DNA of 64,000 nucleotides from Candidatus Zixiibacteriota bacterium (GTDB lineage Bacteria; Zixibacteria; MSB-5A5; GN15; FEB-12): NCBI GenBank assembly GCA_024276275.1, contig JAJRXM010000081.1, positions 16,884 to 80,883 of the forward strand, read 5' to 3'. Shown piece by piece: positions 53,342 to 62,158 of this stretch (position 1 is its first letter; each line of letters starts with the position of its first letter). The notes under the pieces were generated by a model. It saw only the letters and a program-made list of their open reading frames with translations, ran no database searches and was not told where the DNA came from. The position numbers and the translations under genes were made by a program.

Positions 53342-54599
53342 GATCTTTTTTTGTCTCTTCTTCTACTAACTTAATTTTTGCTATAGCAAATATCTCTTCC
53401 ACATCGCTTAATCGTGATTCCCAGGAATGTTTTGTTGATGCTTCAAGCAATGCCTGCTTACTTATTTTCTCACGTAAGACGTTATCATTTTTCAGACGTA
53501 TAATAGCAGAACTTAATTCTTTTATATCTCCAGCAGGTACTAATAATCCGTTGACTTCATGTTTCATCAAATCTGATATCTGTCCTATTTCAGATGCAAC
53601 AATCGGTTTTCCGGCTGCCATATATTCAAATAGTTTCAAAGGTGAGAAATAAAAGTTATCAAGTTTTGGATAGGGTGCTGTTACCACATCAAGTCTTGCG
53701 ATATGAGCAGGAATAGTATCATGAGCAACAGCTCCGACAAATTCAACTTTATCACTTACTTGCAGTGACTTACAGAGTTCCTGTAATTGTTCAATATATT
53801 CCTTTTGACCGCCACCGACAAGACAAAGCCTGATACTCTCATCTTTTTTTTGAATTTCAGCAAACGATTTAATCAGCAAATCAACACCGTGCCAAGGTTT
53901 GATAGAACCGACAAATCCGACCACAAACTGACCGGTAGATTTATCAGAACCTTCAATTGATTTATTACCGTTTATTTTATAGTTATCAATTGATACACCG
54001 TTTGGAACTGTTGTTACTTGTGATTTTGGAGCAATCCCTAAAACATATTCTTTCAATTTATCAGAGACTGTAATAATATGATCCGCTGTTGTAAATAAAA
54101 ATTTCTCTACTGATTTTGCTAAAGCTAATTGGTTTAACTGACGAAACTCCGAGGCCTCTAACACCAAAGGTGCATTAACTTCTAGAATAAACGGAATCTT
54201 ATTGTTTTTAGCAAATACCAATCCGGCCGTTGAAAATATAGAATATCGTTCATACAACAAACTGAACTCATGTTCCTGATAAATCGAGGCAATCTTCTGG
54301 CCTATTGCGTCATTACGATAGTAATCTGATGCTTCTTTAATTGTATGCTTATCTTCGTTTTTTTCTTCTTTACCGTTCATGAAATCTATGTTGGCAAACC
54401 CGGGAAGTTGATATACGGGATACTCATGGTTGTTTTCAACATCAGAAACAATCCTCGAGGCAGCAATAACAGGTTCATAACCTTTGGTCACAAGAGTCTT
54501 GAGAAATTCACGAATATGAATCGAGGCACCTTTTGTCCCGCCATACGGAATACCTCTATCAGAAGACAGATATAATACTTTTACTTTTTTAGCAGCCAT
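53325..54599 (-). CDS. GT4-type glycosyltransferase
   Basis: 424 residues, GT-B fold. N-terminal domain LYLSSDRGIPYGGTKGASIHIREFLKTL, linker DHIITVSDKLKEYVLG, and C-terminal nucleotide-sugar domain with VPNGVSIDNY, VGFVGSIKPWHGVDLLIKSF and the EX7E segment SPLKLFEYMAAGKPIVAS. It transfers a sugar from a nucleotide donor, presumably at the cytoplasmic membrane face. Donor and acceptor cannot be assigned. The gene is 4 bp from the next glycosyltransferase. Confidence 0.85.
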   Translation of the reverse strand: MAAKKVKVLYLSSDRGIPYGGTKGASIHIREFLKTLVTKGYEPVIAASRIVSDVENNHEYPVYQLPGFANIDFMNGKEEKNEDKHTIKEASDYYRNDAIGQKIASIYQEHEFSLLYERYSIFSTAGLVFAKNNKIPFILEVNAPLVLEASEFRQLNQLALAKSVEKFLFTTADHIITVSDKLKEYVLGIAPKSQVTTVPNGVSIDNYKINGNKSIEGSDKSTGQFVVGFVGSIKPWHGVDLLIKSFAEIQKKDESIRLCLVGGGQKEYIEQLQELCKSLQVSDKVEFVGAVAHDTIPAHIARLDVVTAPYPKLDNFYFSPLKLFEYMAAGKPIVASEIGQISDLMKHEVNGLLVPAGDIKELSSAIIRLKNDNVLREKISKQALLEASTKHSWESRLSDVEEIFAIAKIKLVEEETKKDHADKI

Positions 54600-54603
54600 A
54601 CTT

Positions 54604-55863
54604 TTAGTTTGCCTTAATCGTGTTCATTTTTTCTGTTTTATCTTTATTCATTTCTAAATCTTCTACAAACATTTGTAACAGTTTTCCTGCGTTGTTTTTT
54701 AATGAAAATCTGCTTTCAGCAACTACTCTTCCTTTTTGAGCATATCCTTCGCGAAGCTGTGAAGACAATAAAAGTCTCTCCAGCATTTCAGATATTTGAG
54801 TCGGATTTTTCTCATCTGTTAATAATCCGTTATATTCATGCTCGATAATTTCAGGAATACCGGAAATAGCGGTCGATATCGACGGAAGACCTACTGCTAA
54901 TGCCTCAAGCAATACAGTCGGAAGAGCATCTATATTATTATCTTTTGCTATAATACAAGGCAGACAGAAAACAGTAGCCTCTTTCATTAACGTAATGACT
55001 TCTTCAGAATTTCGAGAACCCAAAAATGTTACATCATCCTGAAGTTGTAGCTCTTCCTGTAAAGCCAAAAGATTACCCTCTTCAGGACCTGACCCGGCAA
55101 TAATACACTTGAATTCGATATTTTTCTCTTTAAGTATTTTCAATGCCAGCAACAAATCATCAAATCCTTTTTTCTCTACTAGCCTGCCGACACCTAAAAT
55201 CATGTTTTTCTTTCTATTTGAATCAGCAACCGGTTGCAATACATCCAAATTAACACCGTTATACAAAACTCTAATTCTGTCTGTATCTATTTCAGGTGCC
55301 TGTTCTGTTAGATACCTTTTATTAAAATTTGTAACTGTAACTACAAAAGCAGCATGGTGCATCTTTTCAAGAAGATAATGTTCTTCCATGTCATAGACAA
55401 AAATATCTTTTGCATGAGCTGTAAAACTAAACGGAATACCACAAATACGATTAGACAAATAAGCTATTGTACTAGGAAGTGAAGCGAAATGTGCATGGAG
55501 TCTTTGGATGCCTAAAGAATGAGCCTTTGATGCTATCCACGCTGATTTCCATATATTATCTATACGGCTTGTATCTTTGTTTTTTAAGGCAGAGTTTACT
55601 AAGTTCCAAATATTATTACTATATTGTTCCAAATAGTCCCACTCGGAAGATATCCAGTTTGACCATTTTTTTATATCAAAATCATCAAGGTAGTAAATCT
55701 GTGCTTTAAGTTGTCCGATTTGAGGATGAAACTTTCCTTCGTTCGGCTTCTTTAAAGAAAACACTGTTACTTCGGCTCCCTGTCTTTCCAACTCTAAAAT
55801 TTCATTCAGAATAAAAGTCTCTGAAATTCGTGGAAACATCTTAACTACATATCCAACTTTCAT
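54604..55863 (-). CDS. GT4-type glycosyltransferase
   Basis: 419 residues. Starts KVGYVVKMFPRISETFILNEILELERQG, typical of exopolysaccharide GT4 enzymes, with HAHFASLPSTIAYL, LYNGVNLDVLQP, ILGVGRLVEKKGFDDLLLAL and the donor-site region ALPTVLLEALAVGLPSIST. It is longer than and clearly distinct from the adjacent GT4. Two different GT4 enzymes in a row suggest a repeating unit or a short oligosaccharide of at least two linkages. Confidence 0.87.
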   Translation of the reverse strand: MKVGYVVKMFPRISETFILNEILELERQGAEVTVFSLKKPNEGKFHPQIGQLKAQIYYLDDFDIKKWSNWISSEWDYLEQYSNNIWNLVNSALKNKDTSRIDNIWKSAWIASKAHSLGIQRLHAHFASLPSTIAYLSNRICGIPFSFTAHAKDIFVYDMEEHYLLEKMHHAAFVVTVTNFNKRYLTEQAPEIDTDRIRVLYNGVNLDVLQPVADSNRKKNMILGVGRLVEKKGFDDLLLALKILKEKNIEFKCIIAGSGPEEGNLLALQEELQLQDDVTFLGSRNSEEVITLMKEATVFCLPCIIAKDNNIDALPTVLLEALAVGLPSISTAISGIPEIIEHEYNGLLTDEKNPTQISEMLERLLLSSQLREGYAQKGRVVAESRFSLKNNAGKLLQMFVEDLEMNKDKTEKMNTIKAN

Positions 55864-55890
55864 CTTAACATCAATCCTTCGTATTAAAAT

Positions 55891-57210
55891 TTATGAAGCA
55901 AGCGACTCTTTAAGAAATAGTTTCCCGCAAAAACCGGCGAGATTGGAAGTACCGTTTAACTGAATCTGCCCTTTTTCTCTTGCTTCAACAAGTGGTAAAG
56001 ATTTACTGCTTAGTTGTGAAAATATCTTTTTTGTTAATGACTCCGCAGTTACATCATCTGGGTGCAGCATATCTACCAAGTTTAAATCGTGCAGTCGTGT
56101 AGAACGAATAAGTTGCTCATGACGATGCATGACTCTCGGAATTAGTAATGCTCTTTTGGCACAACCAAGAAGTTCCGTTACAGTATTATACCCGGCAGTA
56201 CTCACCACCAAATCACTCTTTTTAAAATAAGAGTCCGCATTATTGATAAACCGTTTAATAGTTACAGGCAATCCTGAGGCCTCTTTCCTAAAACGTTTCA
56301 CTAAATGCTCTTCCAAAAATGAACCGGTAAGAATAACAGAATCAAATGTGAGATTGTTTTTCTGTTCTCGTAACATCTGTAAATAATTACCGATAATAAT
56401 CTCTCCGGCACCATCACCACCACCGATTGTGACGGTGACCAAAGAATTTTTGCCAAGGCTCCTTGGAGGAGTATTGCCCGGCAAGTTTTTGACTATATAA
56501 TTGCAATAATATGTCTTAGCATTTAATTGACTTGAAAACTTATATTCTTTTGTCGTCTCGTATACAGACGGTGAACCATACACCATGATAAAATTATACA
56601 ACTCATCTAAGACTTCATAAATCCCATCTTTATTCCAAAGTTCACAAACATTTTCAGATGAATCTATGATGTCTCGCAATCCTAAGAGTTTCACACAGTT
56701 TGAACCACTCTTTTTAAGCCATTCAAGAGAAGGGAGCATTTCACTTTTCATCCCCAAAGGTGAATGATCAACCAGCAATAAATGCGGATTATAATCTTGG
56801 ATTGTCTGCAAAAGGATATTTGTTCGTATGTTTAATATACGTCGATATGTTGTTCCGAGAGTTCGAGCTTCATATTTTTCAGGACCTACTTTTCGAACTG
56901 CAGGTAGTTTAACATAGTCTACTCCTGGGGGAAGTTTAAACCTGTCTACAACCGGAGAACCGGTTACAAGCAGAATAGATAATTTAGGGAAGTTACTTAT
57001 CAACGCATTTGCAATTTTCAAACAGCGTTGTAAATGCCCCAGTCCGAAAGTATCATGTGAGTATATCATCACTCTGAGACCATACCCCGAAGTTAACTGA
57101 CGGAGTCGTTCAAAGTTTTCACTTTGAACATCAAAATCCAAATGGTGATATGAATTTTGAGTTTCAGATTCTAGATGATTTGAATTAAGAGTGCTAACTA
57201 ATTTATGCAT
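55891..57210 (-). CDS. MurG-like predicted glycosyltransferase (GT28 C-terminal type)
   Basis: 439 residues. RVMIYSHDTFGLGHLQRCLKIANAL is the start motif of the COG4671-like predicted glycosyltransferases, and the C-terminal half has TVTIGGGDGAGEIII, ADSYFKKSDLVVSTAGYNTVTELLGCAKRALLIPR, which resembles MurG/MGDG synthase donor sites. The ~40-residue N-terminal extension is unusual. It is the first gene after the sigma-54 promoter, so it leads the operon. A role in glycolipid or capsular sugar transfer is inferred. Confidence 0.8.
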   Translation of the reverse strand: MHKLVSTLNSNHLESETQNSYHHLDFDVQSENFERLRQLTSGYGLRVMIYSHDTFGLGHLQRCLKIANALISNFPKLSILLVTGSPVVDRFKLPPGVDYVKLPAVRKVGPEKYEARTLGTTYRRILNIRTNILLQTIQDYNPHLLLVDHSPLGMKSEMLPSLEWLKKSGSNCVKLLGLRDIIDSSENVCELWNKDGIYEVLDELYNFIMVYGSPSVYETTKEYKFSSQLNAKTYYCNYIVKNLPGNTPPRSLGKNSLVTVTIGGGDGAGEIIIGNYLQMLREQKNNLTFDSVILTGSFLEEHLVKRFRKEASGLPVTIKRFINNADSYFKKSDLVVSTAGYNTVTELLGCAKRALLIPRVMHRHEQLIRSTRLHDLNLVDMLHPDDVTAESLTKKIFSQLSSKSLPLVEAREKGQIQLNGTSNLAGFCGKLFLKESLAS

Positions 57211-57256
57211 AAATTCTCATGTTAAAATTATAGTCTACCATATATCTCCATTTTAC

Positions 57257-57274
57257 ATGCAAAAACAAAGCCAA
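57257..57274 (-). promoter_or_regulatory. Sigma-54 (-24/-12) promoter of the glycan operon
   Basis: On the minus strand TTGGCTTTGTTTTTGCAT places GG and GC exactly 12 bp apart, the invariant spacing of RpoN promoters (TTGGCAC-N5-TTGCA). The -24 TTGGC and -12 TTGCA elements match; the central CAC is CTT. It is ~50 bp ahead of the first gene (57210). An NtrC-type activator gene with the GAFTGA motif lies immediately upstream, which strongly supports function. Confidence 0.72.
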
Positions 57275-57357
57275 CTTATAATAATATCGGTATAATGTTG
57301 TAATTGATTAACTTAGAGAATAAATAGGTAGGTAGAGGTCTAATATTCTAACGAGAT

Positions 57358-57377
57358 ATTGGTTCATATAAACCAAT
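57358..57377. promoter_or_regulatory. Candidate enhancer site for the adjacent NtrC-type activator
   Basis: ATTGGTT-N6-AACCAAT is a perfect 7-bp inverted repeat, centred about 120 bp upstream of the expected sigma-54 start. That is the usual distance of activator-binding sites. It also sits just beyond the ntrC stop, so a weak terminator hairpin is an alternative, but there is no U-tract. Confidence 0.45.
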
Positions 57378-57385
57378 CGGGTTAT

Positions 57386-58792
57386 TTAATCTACGATATT
57401 AACTATTTTGAATATCTCATGCTTTTTAATTCTATACCTGAGAGCTTCTCTACCAAGATGTAGTTTCCGAGCAGTCAGACTTACATTGCCGTCAAATTGA
57501 CGTAAAGCATAAACTATTATCTGTTTATCTAGTTCTTCTAAATCTAAACCATTCTCAGGAATACTTATATCTATATCAGTAGCTGAATTAATTCTGATTT
57601 TCTTCGAATTAGCACCTGATAAAATCGGGAGGTTTAAATCTTCAGGATGAATTTCAGTATCGCTTTTCATAAATGTTACCCGTTCCATCAATTGTCGCAA
57701 TTCCCTCGCATTGCCGGGCCAACTATACTCAATCAGTGCTTTTTTCGCATCATCAGATAAGATTTTTTCAACTTTGTACTTTTTACTGAAATGCAGTAAG
57801 TAGAATTCAGCCAAATCGCAGATATCCTCTTTACGTTCCCTCAATGCAGGTATTTCAATTGTCAGGTTATTCAGACGGTAATACAAATCGGCTCTGAATT
57901 TTTCGGTATCTTTTAAATCTCTATTTGATGCTGCGATAATATGTACATTTACATCAATATCTTTTAATCCGCCGACACGTCTAATAGTTTTCTGTTCTAT
58001 AACTTGTAAAAGTTTTACTTGAGTCCCGATAGACAGATCGCCTATTTCGTTTAAAAAAATAGTTCCACCGTTGGCGGTATCAAATAACCCGATTTTAAAT
58101 CTGTCGGCTCCGGTAAAGGCACCTTTTTCATAGCCAAATAATTCTGCCTCTTCAAGACCTTTCGGTAATGTTGTACAATTCACTTCTATAAACGGTTTAC
58201 CGGAAAGTTTTCCGCGGTAATGTATTATTCGAGAAATCAAATCTTTTCCAACCCCTGTTTATCCTACAATCAAAACCGGTGGATAATCAGAGGCAGAAGG
58301 TAAATCCATCGTTACAACACTATCTAAAACCTTTAAGATTTTTTGCATTTTTTCAGAATTAGCAATCAAGTTGTCATCTTCAGCTTTCTCAGCTTCGATT
58401 TCATGATAATAAGAAATCTCTTGTTTTAAGCGAGTATCGTTAAGTGTCCGGTCAATCGCTAACACGACTTCATCAATATCCAATGGTTTTCGAAGAAAAT
58501 CAGAAGCACCAAAGCGTAAGGCTTCGACTACAGATGTCATAGTAGCGTAAGCTGATGTAATAATTACAGAAATACCCGGGTCATATTTTTTTATTTCCTG
58601 TAGGGCTTCGATACCTGACATCCCCGGAAGTTGTATATCAAGAAGAACTATATCTACCGGATTTTTTTTCAGATATTCTAATCCATCTTCTGAAGATGTA
58701 ACCGTGGAGCAATCATGTTTTCTTTCTTGCAACGCTCGACAAATAGATTTACCGAGTAAAATTTCATCTTCTATAAAAAGTATTTGTGCCAT
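57386..58792 (-). CDS. NtrC-family sigma-54-dependent response regulator, interrupted by an in-frame TAA
   Basis: 469 codons. Receiver domain (~1-120) with acidic pocket FIEDE and phospho-acceptor Asp in VLLDIQLPGMSG. The AAA+ domain has GYEKGAFTGAD (sigma-54 contact loop) and a C-terminal Fis-type helix-turn-helix (NVSLTARKLHLGREALRYRIKK). The Walker A motif reads VLIVG-stop-TGVGKD: TAA at 58261-58259 where the family has Glu (GETGxGK). Walker B is FLNEIG instead of FLDEIG. The frame is otherwise continuous. It should activate the sigma-54 promoter just downstream; readthrough or sequence correction would be required for activity. Confidence 0.85.
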
Positions 58793-58831
58793 AACACCCT
58801 ATCTACATCATTTAAAAGTAAAACGCAACCA

Positions 58832-60271
58832 TCAATTTTTAGACGGAAGCTTTATGATGATTTTAGTACCTTTGTTCTCTTCACTTTCGATTGTTAAGAC
58901 TCCGTAGTGTAAATCGATAATCTTCTTAGCTTGTGCTAAACCCAACCCGGTGCCTTTTGCTTTTGTTGTGACAAAAGCTTGAAACAATTTCTTTTTCACT
59001 TTTTCAGAAATCCCACACCCGTCATCTTCAATGACAATGATAACTCTTACAAATCCATCATCATCTTTTTCTTCTTTTGTTATGAGATTTATATTTTTGC
59101 TATTAGCTTCTAGAGCATTACTTATAAAAACGGCAATAACCTGCTCTAGTAATATCCCGTCGGCATCAATTTCAGGAACCTCCCTATAACCGGTAAAAAC
59201 AGCTACCTGAGCCGATTCAATTTTATTCTTTACAGCTAAAAGAGCCTGTTCAACAATAGTATTAACATTTATTTTTTCCTTTGTCATCGGCAAAGGCTTG
59301 GCAAAATCCAAAAACCGTTTTATCCACAAATTTAATCTATCTATTGATTCAATAATATCATCAAAATATTCGACTAACTCGGCATCTTGTTCTTTTTTCC
59401 CTCTTAAATACTGGATTGCCGCACGTATTCCCGCCAATGGGTTTTGTAAATTATGAGCTGTATATGCTGCAGCCTCACCCAATGCTAAAATTCTTTCCTG
59501 ATTACGATACCTGATTTCATACGTTTGTAATGAACGTGCCATATTGTTTATAGATTTGGCGAGATCGCCCCATTCATCCTTTTGAACTTCTTCAAGACGA
59601 GTCCTGAAATTACCTTCTGAAATTTTTTGTGTAATCCTATTAACCGATTCAATCGGACGTAACAACCATCTTTGATTTAGCATAAATAAAATAACTATAA
59701 GCATAACGACTACTGCTACAGATGATGCTATCAGCAAGACCGCTTTCTCCCCGGCTTTAGTCGAAGAATCTATATATTCAGAAATTTGATTTTGATATAA
59801 CTTATTTATTACAAAAATATCATCACTTACTTCATCAACAATCTCGCTTAACCTCCGTCGAGACTTATTCTTATCAAATTTCTTTTGTTTATTTTCTTTA
59901 TTTAAAATAATACCGTTTAAAATCCAGGCAAGTTCAACAGCTGTTTCATCAAGAGCTTCAACATGATTTCGCTCTTCTTCAATTAGAGGAACCTTGTGTA
60001 GTTCTTTAATTTTTATTTCTACATCAGCACCTAATTCGATAATTCTCTTAGCAGATACATTCTCATCGTCGATATAGTCGCGTCCTAACGTAATTTGACG
60101 ATACATCATAGAACGAAGATTCTGCACATCCATTGACCGTTCTTGGATATTTTTCAGATTGACCGCTGTTTTGTTCCATCTTTTTATTGCACTAAAAGAA
60201 ATACTGCTGACTATGATAAAAATAATCAACAGTATTCCATAAGATATAAAAAGTTTCGATTTTACAGTCAT
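58832..60271 (-). CDS. Membrane sensor histidine kinase (NtrB-like partner)
   Basis: 479 residues. Helix 1 (LFISYGILLIIFIIVSSISF), a ~150-residue helical periplasmic sensor, helix 2 (AVLLIASSVAVVVMLIVILFML), HAMP (~208-260), then HisKA with the phospho-acceptor His in AAAYTAHNLQNPLAGIRAAIQYLRG and an ATP-binding domain with N, D (DDGCGIS) and G (GTGLGLAQAKKIIDLH) boxes. The sensor has the four-helix bundle character seen in methyl-accepting receptors. It lies 39 bp upstream of the regulator gene, so they form a cognate pair. Signal unknown. Confidence 0.9.
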   Translation of the reverse strand: MTVKSKLFISYGILLIIFIIVSSISFSAIKRWNKTAVNLKNIQERSMDVQNLRSMMYRQITLGRDYIDDENVSAKRIIELGADVEIKIKELHKVPLIEEERNHVEALDETAVELAWILNGIILNKENKQKKFDKNKSRRRLSEIVDEVSDDIFVINKLYQNQISEYIDSSTKAGEKAVLLIASSVAVVVMLIVILFMLNQRWLLRPIESVNRITQKISEGNFRTRLEEVQKDEWGDLAKSINNMARSLQTYEIRYRNQERILALGEAAAYTAHNLQNPLAGIRAAIQYLRGKKEQDAELVEYFDDIIESIDRLNLWIKRFLDFAKPLPMTKEKINVNTIVEQALLAVKNKIESAQVAVFTGYREVPEIDADGILLEQVIAVFISNALEANSKNINLITKEEKDDDGFVRVIIVIEDDGCGISEKVKKKLFQAFVTTKAKGTGLGLAQAKKIIDLHYGVLTIESEENKGTKIIIKLPSKN

Positions 60272-60288
60272 AATAAGATATGATACTT

Positions 60289-60971
60289 CTATCTATACGC
60301 TTTTACAAGAATTCTTCTTTCGGAAAAACCCGGTACTTTTCTTGCCGGCTTTAATTCATGGTCTCGATGCGTTCCGAGAATTTCTACTTTGGAAAAACCG
60401 GTCTGTTCTAATATCTCTAAAATGAAATTTTTTGTCGGAAGCATATGTAAATGACCTTTTTACTCATTTTTCGGACTAATGCCGATAATTCAGGATGTTC
60501 CAAAGGTACAGCTTCGACAAATTCCAAAAATGCGACATCATTAGTTAAATCATATACACGGTCTAAAACTTTCATCGGGAATCGTAAATGATGAAACACC
60601 GCCAAAAAGAGAACATAATCAAACCGACCTAAGTTTTTTCTTTTTAAACTGAGAACATCTGTCGACATAAATTCAACTTTAGATTGAAAAACAGATTTTA
60701 CAAATTCAAACTTTTCTTTTGCTCTCGGACTTTTATCTACAGCAATGATTTTCGTAGCACCTCTTTTTTCAAACTCAAAAGAATAGAAACCTTCGTTACA
60801 ACCTATATCCAAAACTGATTTACCGGTAAGGTCTTTAGGCAATCCCATTAACTCTATCTTTTTCGATTCTGATTCTCCCGTTTCACCTTCTGTAACTACA
60901 CCGTCTGTAAGGGGAATCGATTGATACCATTGAAATTTCCGAGCTTCCTCTTGTATAACTTTGCTATCCAC
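60289..60971 (-). CDS. SAM-dependent methyltransferase (CmoB-like), frameshifted near the C-terminus
   Basis: The N-terminal part FQWYQSIPLTDGVVTEG and SVLDIGCNEGFYSFEFEKRGA (SAM motif I), IIAVDKS and LFLAVFHHLRFP place it with CmoB/Methyltransf_9-type enzymes. The track ORF ends after RKMSKKVIYICFRQK, which is not a sensible C-terminus. One extra base near the CC-TTTTT run (plus 60455-60461) turns this into SKKGHLHMLPTKNFILEILEQTGFSKVEILGT..., ending ILVKAYR at TAG 60289. The true protein is then ~228 residues. It sits between an epimerase and the sensor kinase; modification of a sugar or lipid is inferred, not shown. Confidence 0.75.
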
Positions 60972-60988
60972 CTGACAATATCCTCTCT

Positions 60989-61951
60989 TTATGAATAATT
61001 TTCTTTAAACCACAAAATTGTTTTTTTTAATCCCTCTTGAAAAGGCTGAAACTTCTTTAAGCCTAATATATTCTTCACTTTAGTAGGATCGGCAAGAGTA
61101 CATGGATCATCACCCGGTTTTTTCGGAAGATATTTCGGCTTTATATTCGTTTTTAGAATTTCCTGAATTCCTGCCAGTAAATCATTCACCGAGGTCAACT
61201 CTCCCGGGCCGACATTAAACACTTCCCCGACAGCCGATTTTTTCCGTGCCGCCAATCTAAACGCTTTAACAATATCACCGACAAAAACAAAATCACGGGT
61301 CTGTTTGCCGTCTCCATAAATAATCGGCTCTACATTACTTAAAACTTTAGTGGCAAAACTTGGAATGACATTTGAATACTGAGAACGTGGGTTCTGACGG
61401 GGACCGTATACTGAGAAAAACCTCATCGAAACAGTTTCAAGTTTATACAAATTCAAATATAAATCACAGAGTTGCTCACCTATTAACTTTGATAAGGCAT
61501 ACGGTGAACTGCCTTTGACTATCATTGATTCCTTAAACGGTACTTTATTTTCAGAGCCATAAACCGATGCCGATGAAACATACACAACCCGCTTAACATT
61601 GTTCTGCCTTGCCGCCTCTAATACATTTTGTGTACCGATAATATTTACTTCGGAGGTTTCAATCGGGTTGTCAACAGAATACGGAACCGACGATATCGCA
61701 GCAAGATGATATACTGTCACCGCATCTTTCATCGCTCGCTTTAATGCAGCAAAGTTGCGAATGTCATTATTTACAAACTTTACTTCTTTATAAACTGATT
61801 TGATATTTTGTTTAATGCCTGTTGATAAATTATCAAACACGACAACATAAAAGTTACTTTTTACTAAGTTTTCGACAAGATGCGACCCGATAAAACCGGC
61901 ACCACCTGTAACAAGAACTTTTTTCTTATTTGATTTCTTGATAAAGTCCAC
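60989..61951 (-). CDS. NAD-dependent sugar epimerase/dehydratase (UDP-glucose 4-epimerase family)
   Basis: 320 residues, extended SDR: VLVTGGAGFIGSHLVENLV (NAD motif), VFDNLSTG, YHLAAISSVPYSV, VYVSSASVYGS, and SPYALSKLIGE with catalytic Tyr/Lys, plus RFFSVYGPRQNPRSQYSNVIP and FNVGPGELTSV. It interconverts or epimerises nucleotide sugars such as UDP-glucose/galactose or UDP-glucuronate types. The position 17 bp from the methyltransferase and upstream of the glycan operon fits precursor supply. Exact substrate unknown. Confidence 0.88.
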   Translation of the reverse strand: MDFIKKSNKKKVLVTGGAGFIGSHLVENLVKSNFYVVVFDNLSTGIKQNIKSVYKEVKFVNNDIRNFAALKRAMKDAVTVYHLAAISSVPYSVDNPIETSEVNIIGTQNVLEAARQNNVKRVVYVSSASVYGSENKVPFKESMIVKGSSPYALSKLIGEQLCDLYLNLYKLETVSMRFFSVYGPRQNPRSQYSNVIPSFATKVLSNVEPIIYGDGKQTRDFVFVGDIVKAFRLAARKKSAVGEVFNVGPGELTSVNDLLAGIQEILKTNIKPKYLPKKPGDDPCTLADPTKVKNILGLKKFQPFQEGLKKTILWFKENYS

Positions 61952-62158
61952 CTTAAATTAAGATGATTATTCATTTTGCTTAATTTAATACATATATCAA
62001 AACAGTTTTTTTTACAAGATATTTTTTTTGGTAAGTATTATTTTGCACCTTTGCACTATATATAGGAAAATAATTTATTCTGATAAATAATTTTGATAGA
62101 TTTTTAAAAAATTCTGAGTTTTTTTGAAAATGATGAACTGGGAATAAAATTATTTTAA

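Noticed and set aside
7866-58261. Genome-wide reassignment of TAA/TAG to a sense codon
   Set aside because: TAA and TAG close numerous genes in this window at the expected family length (for example ccoI, ccoNO, hmgA, folE-operon genes), so a simple alternative code does not fit.
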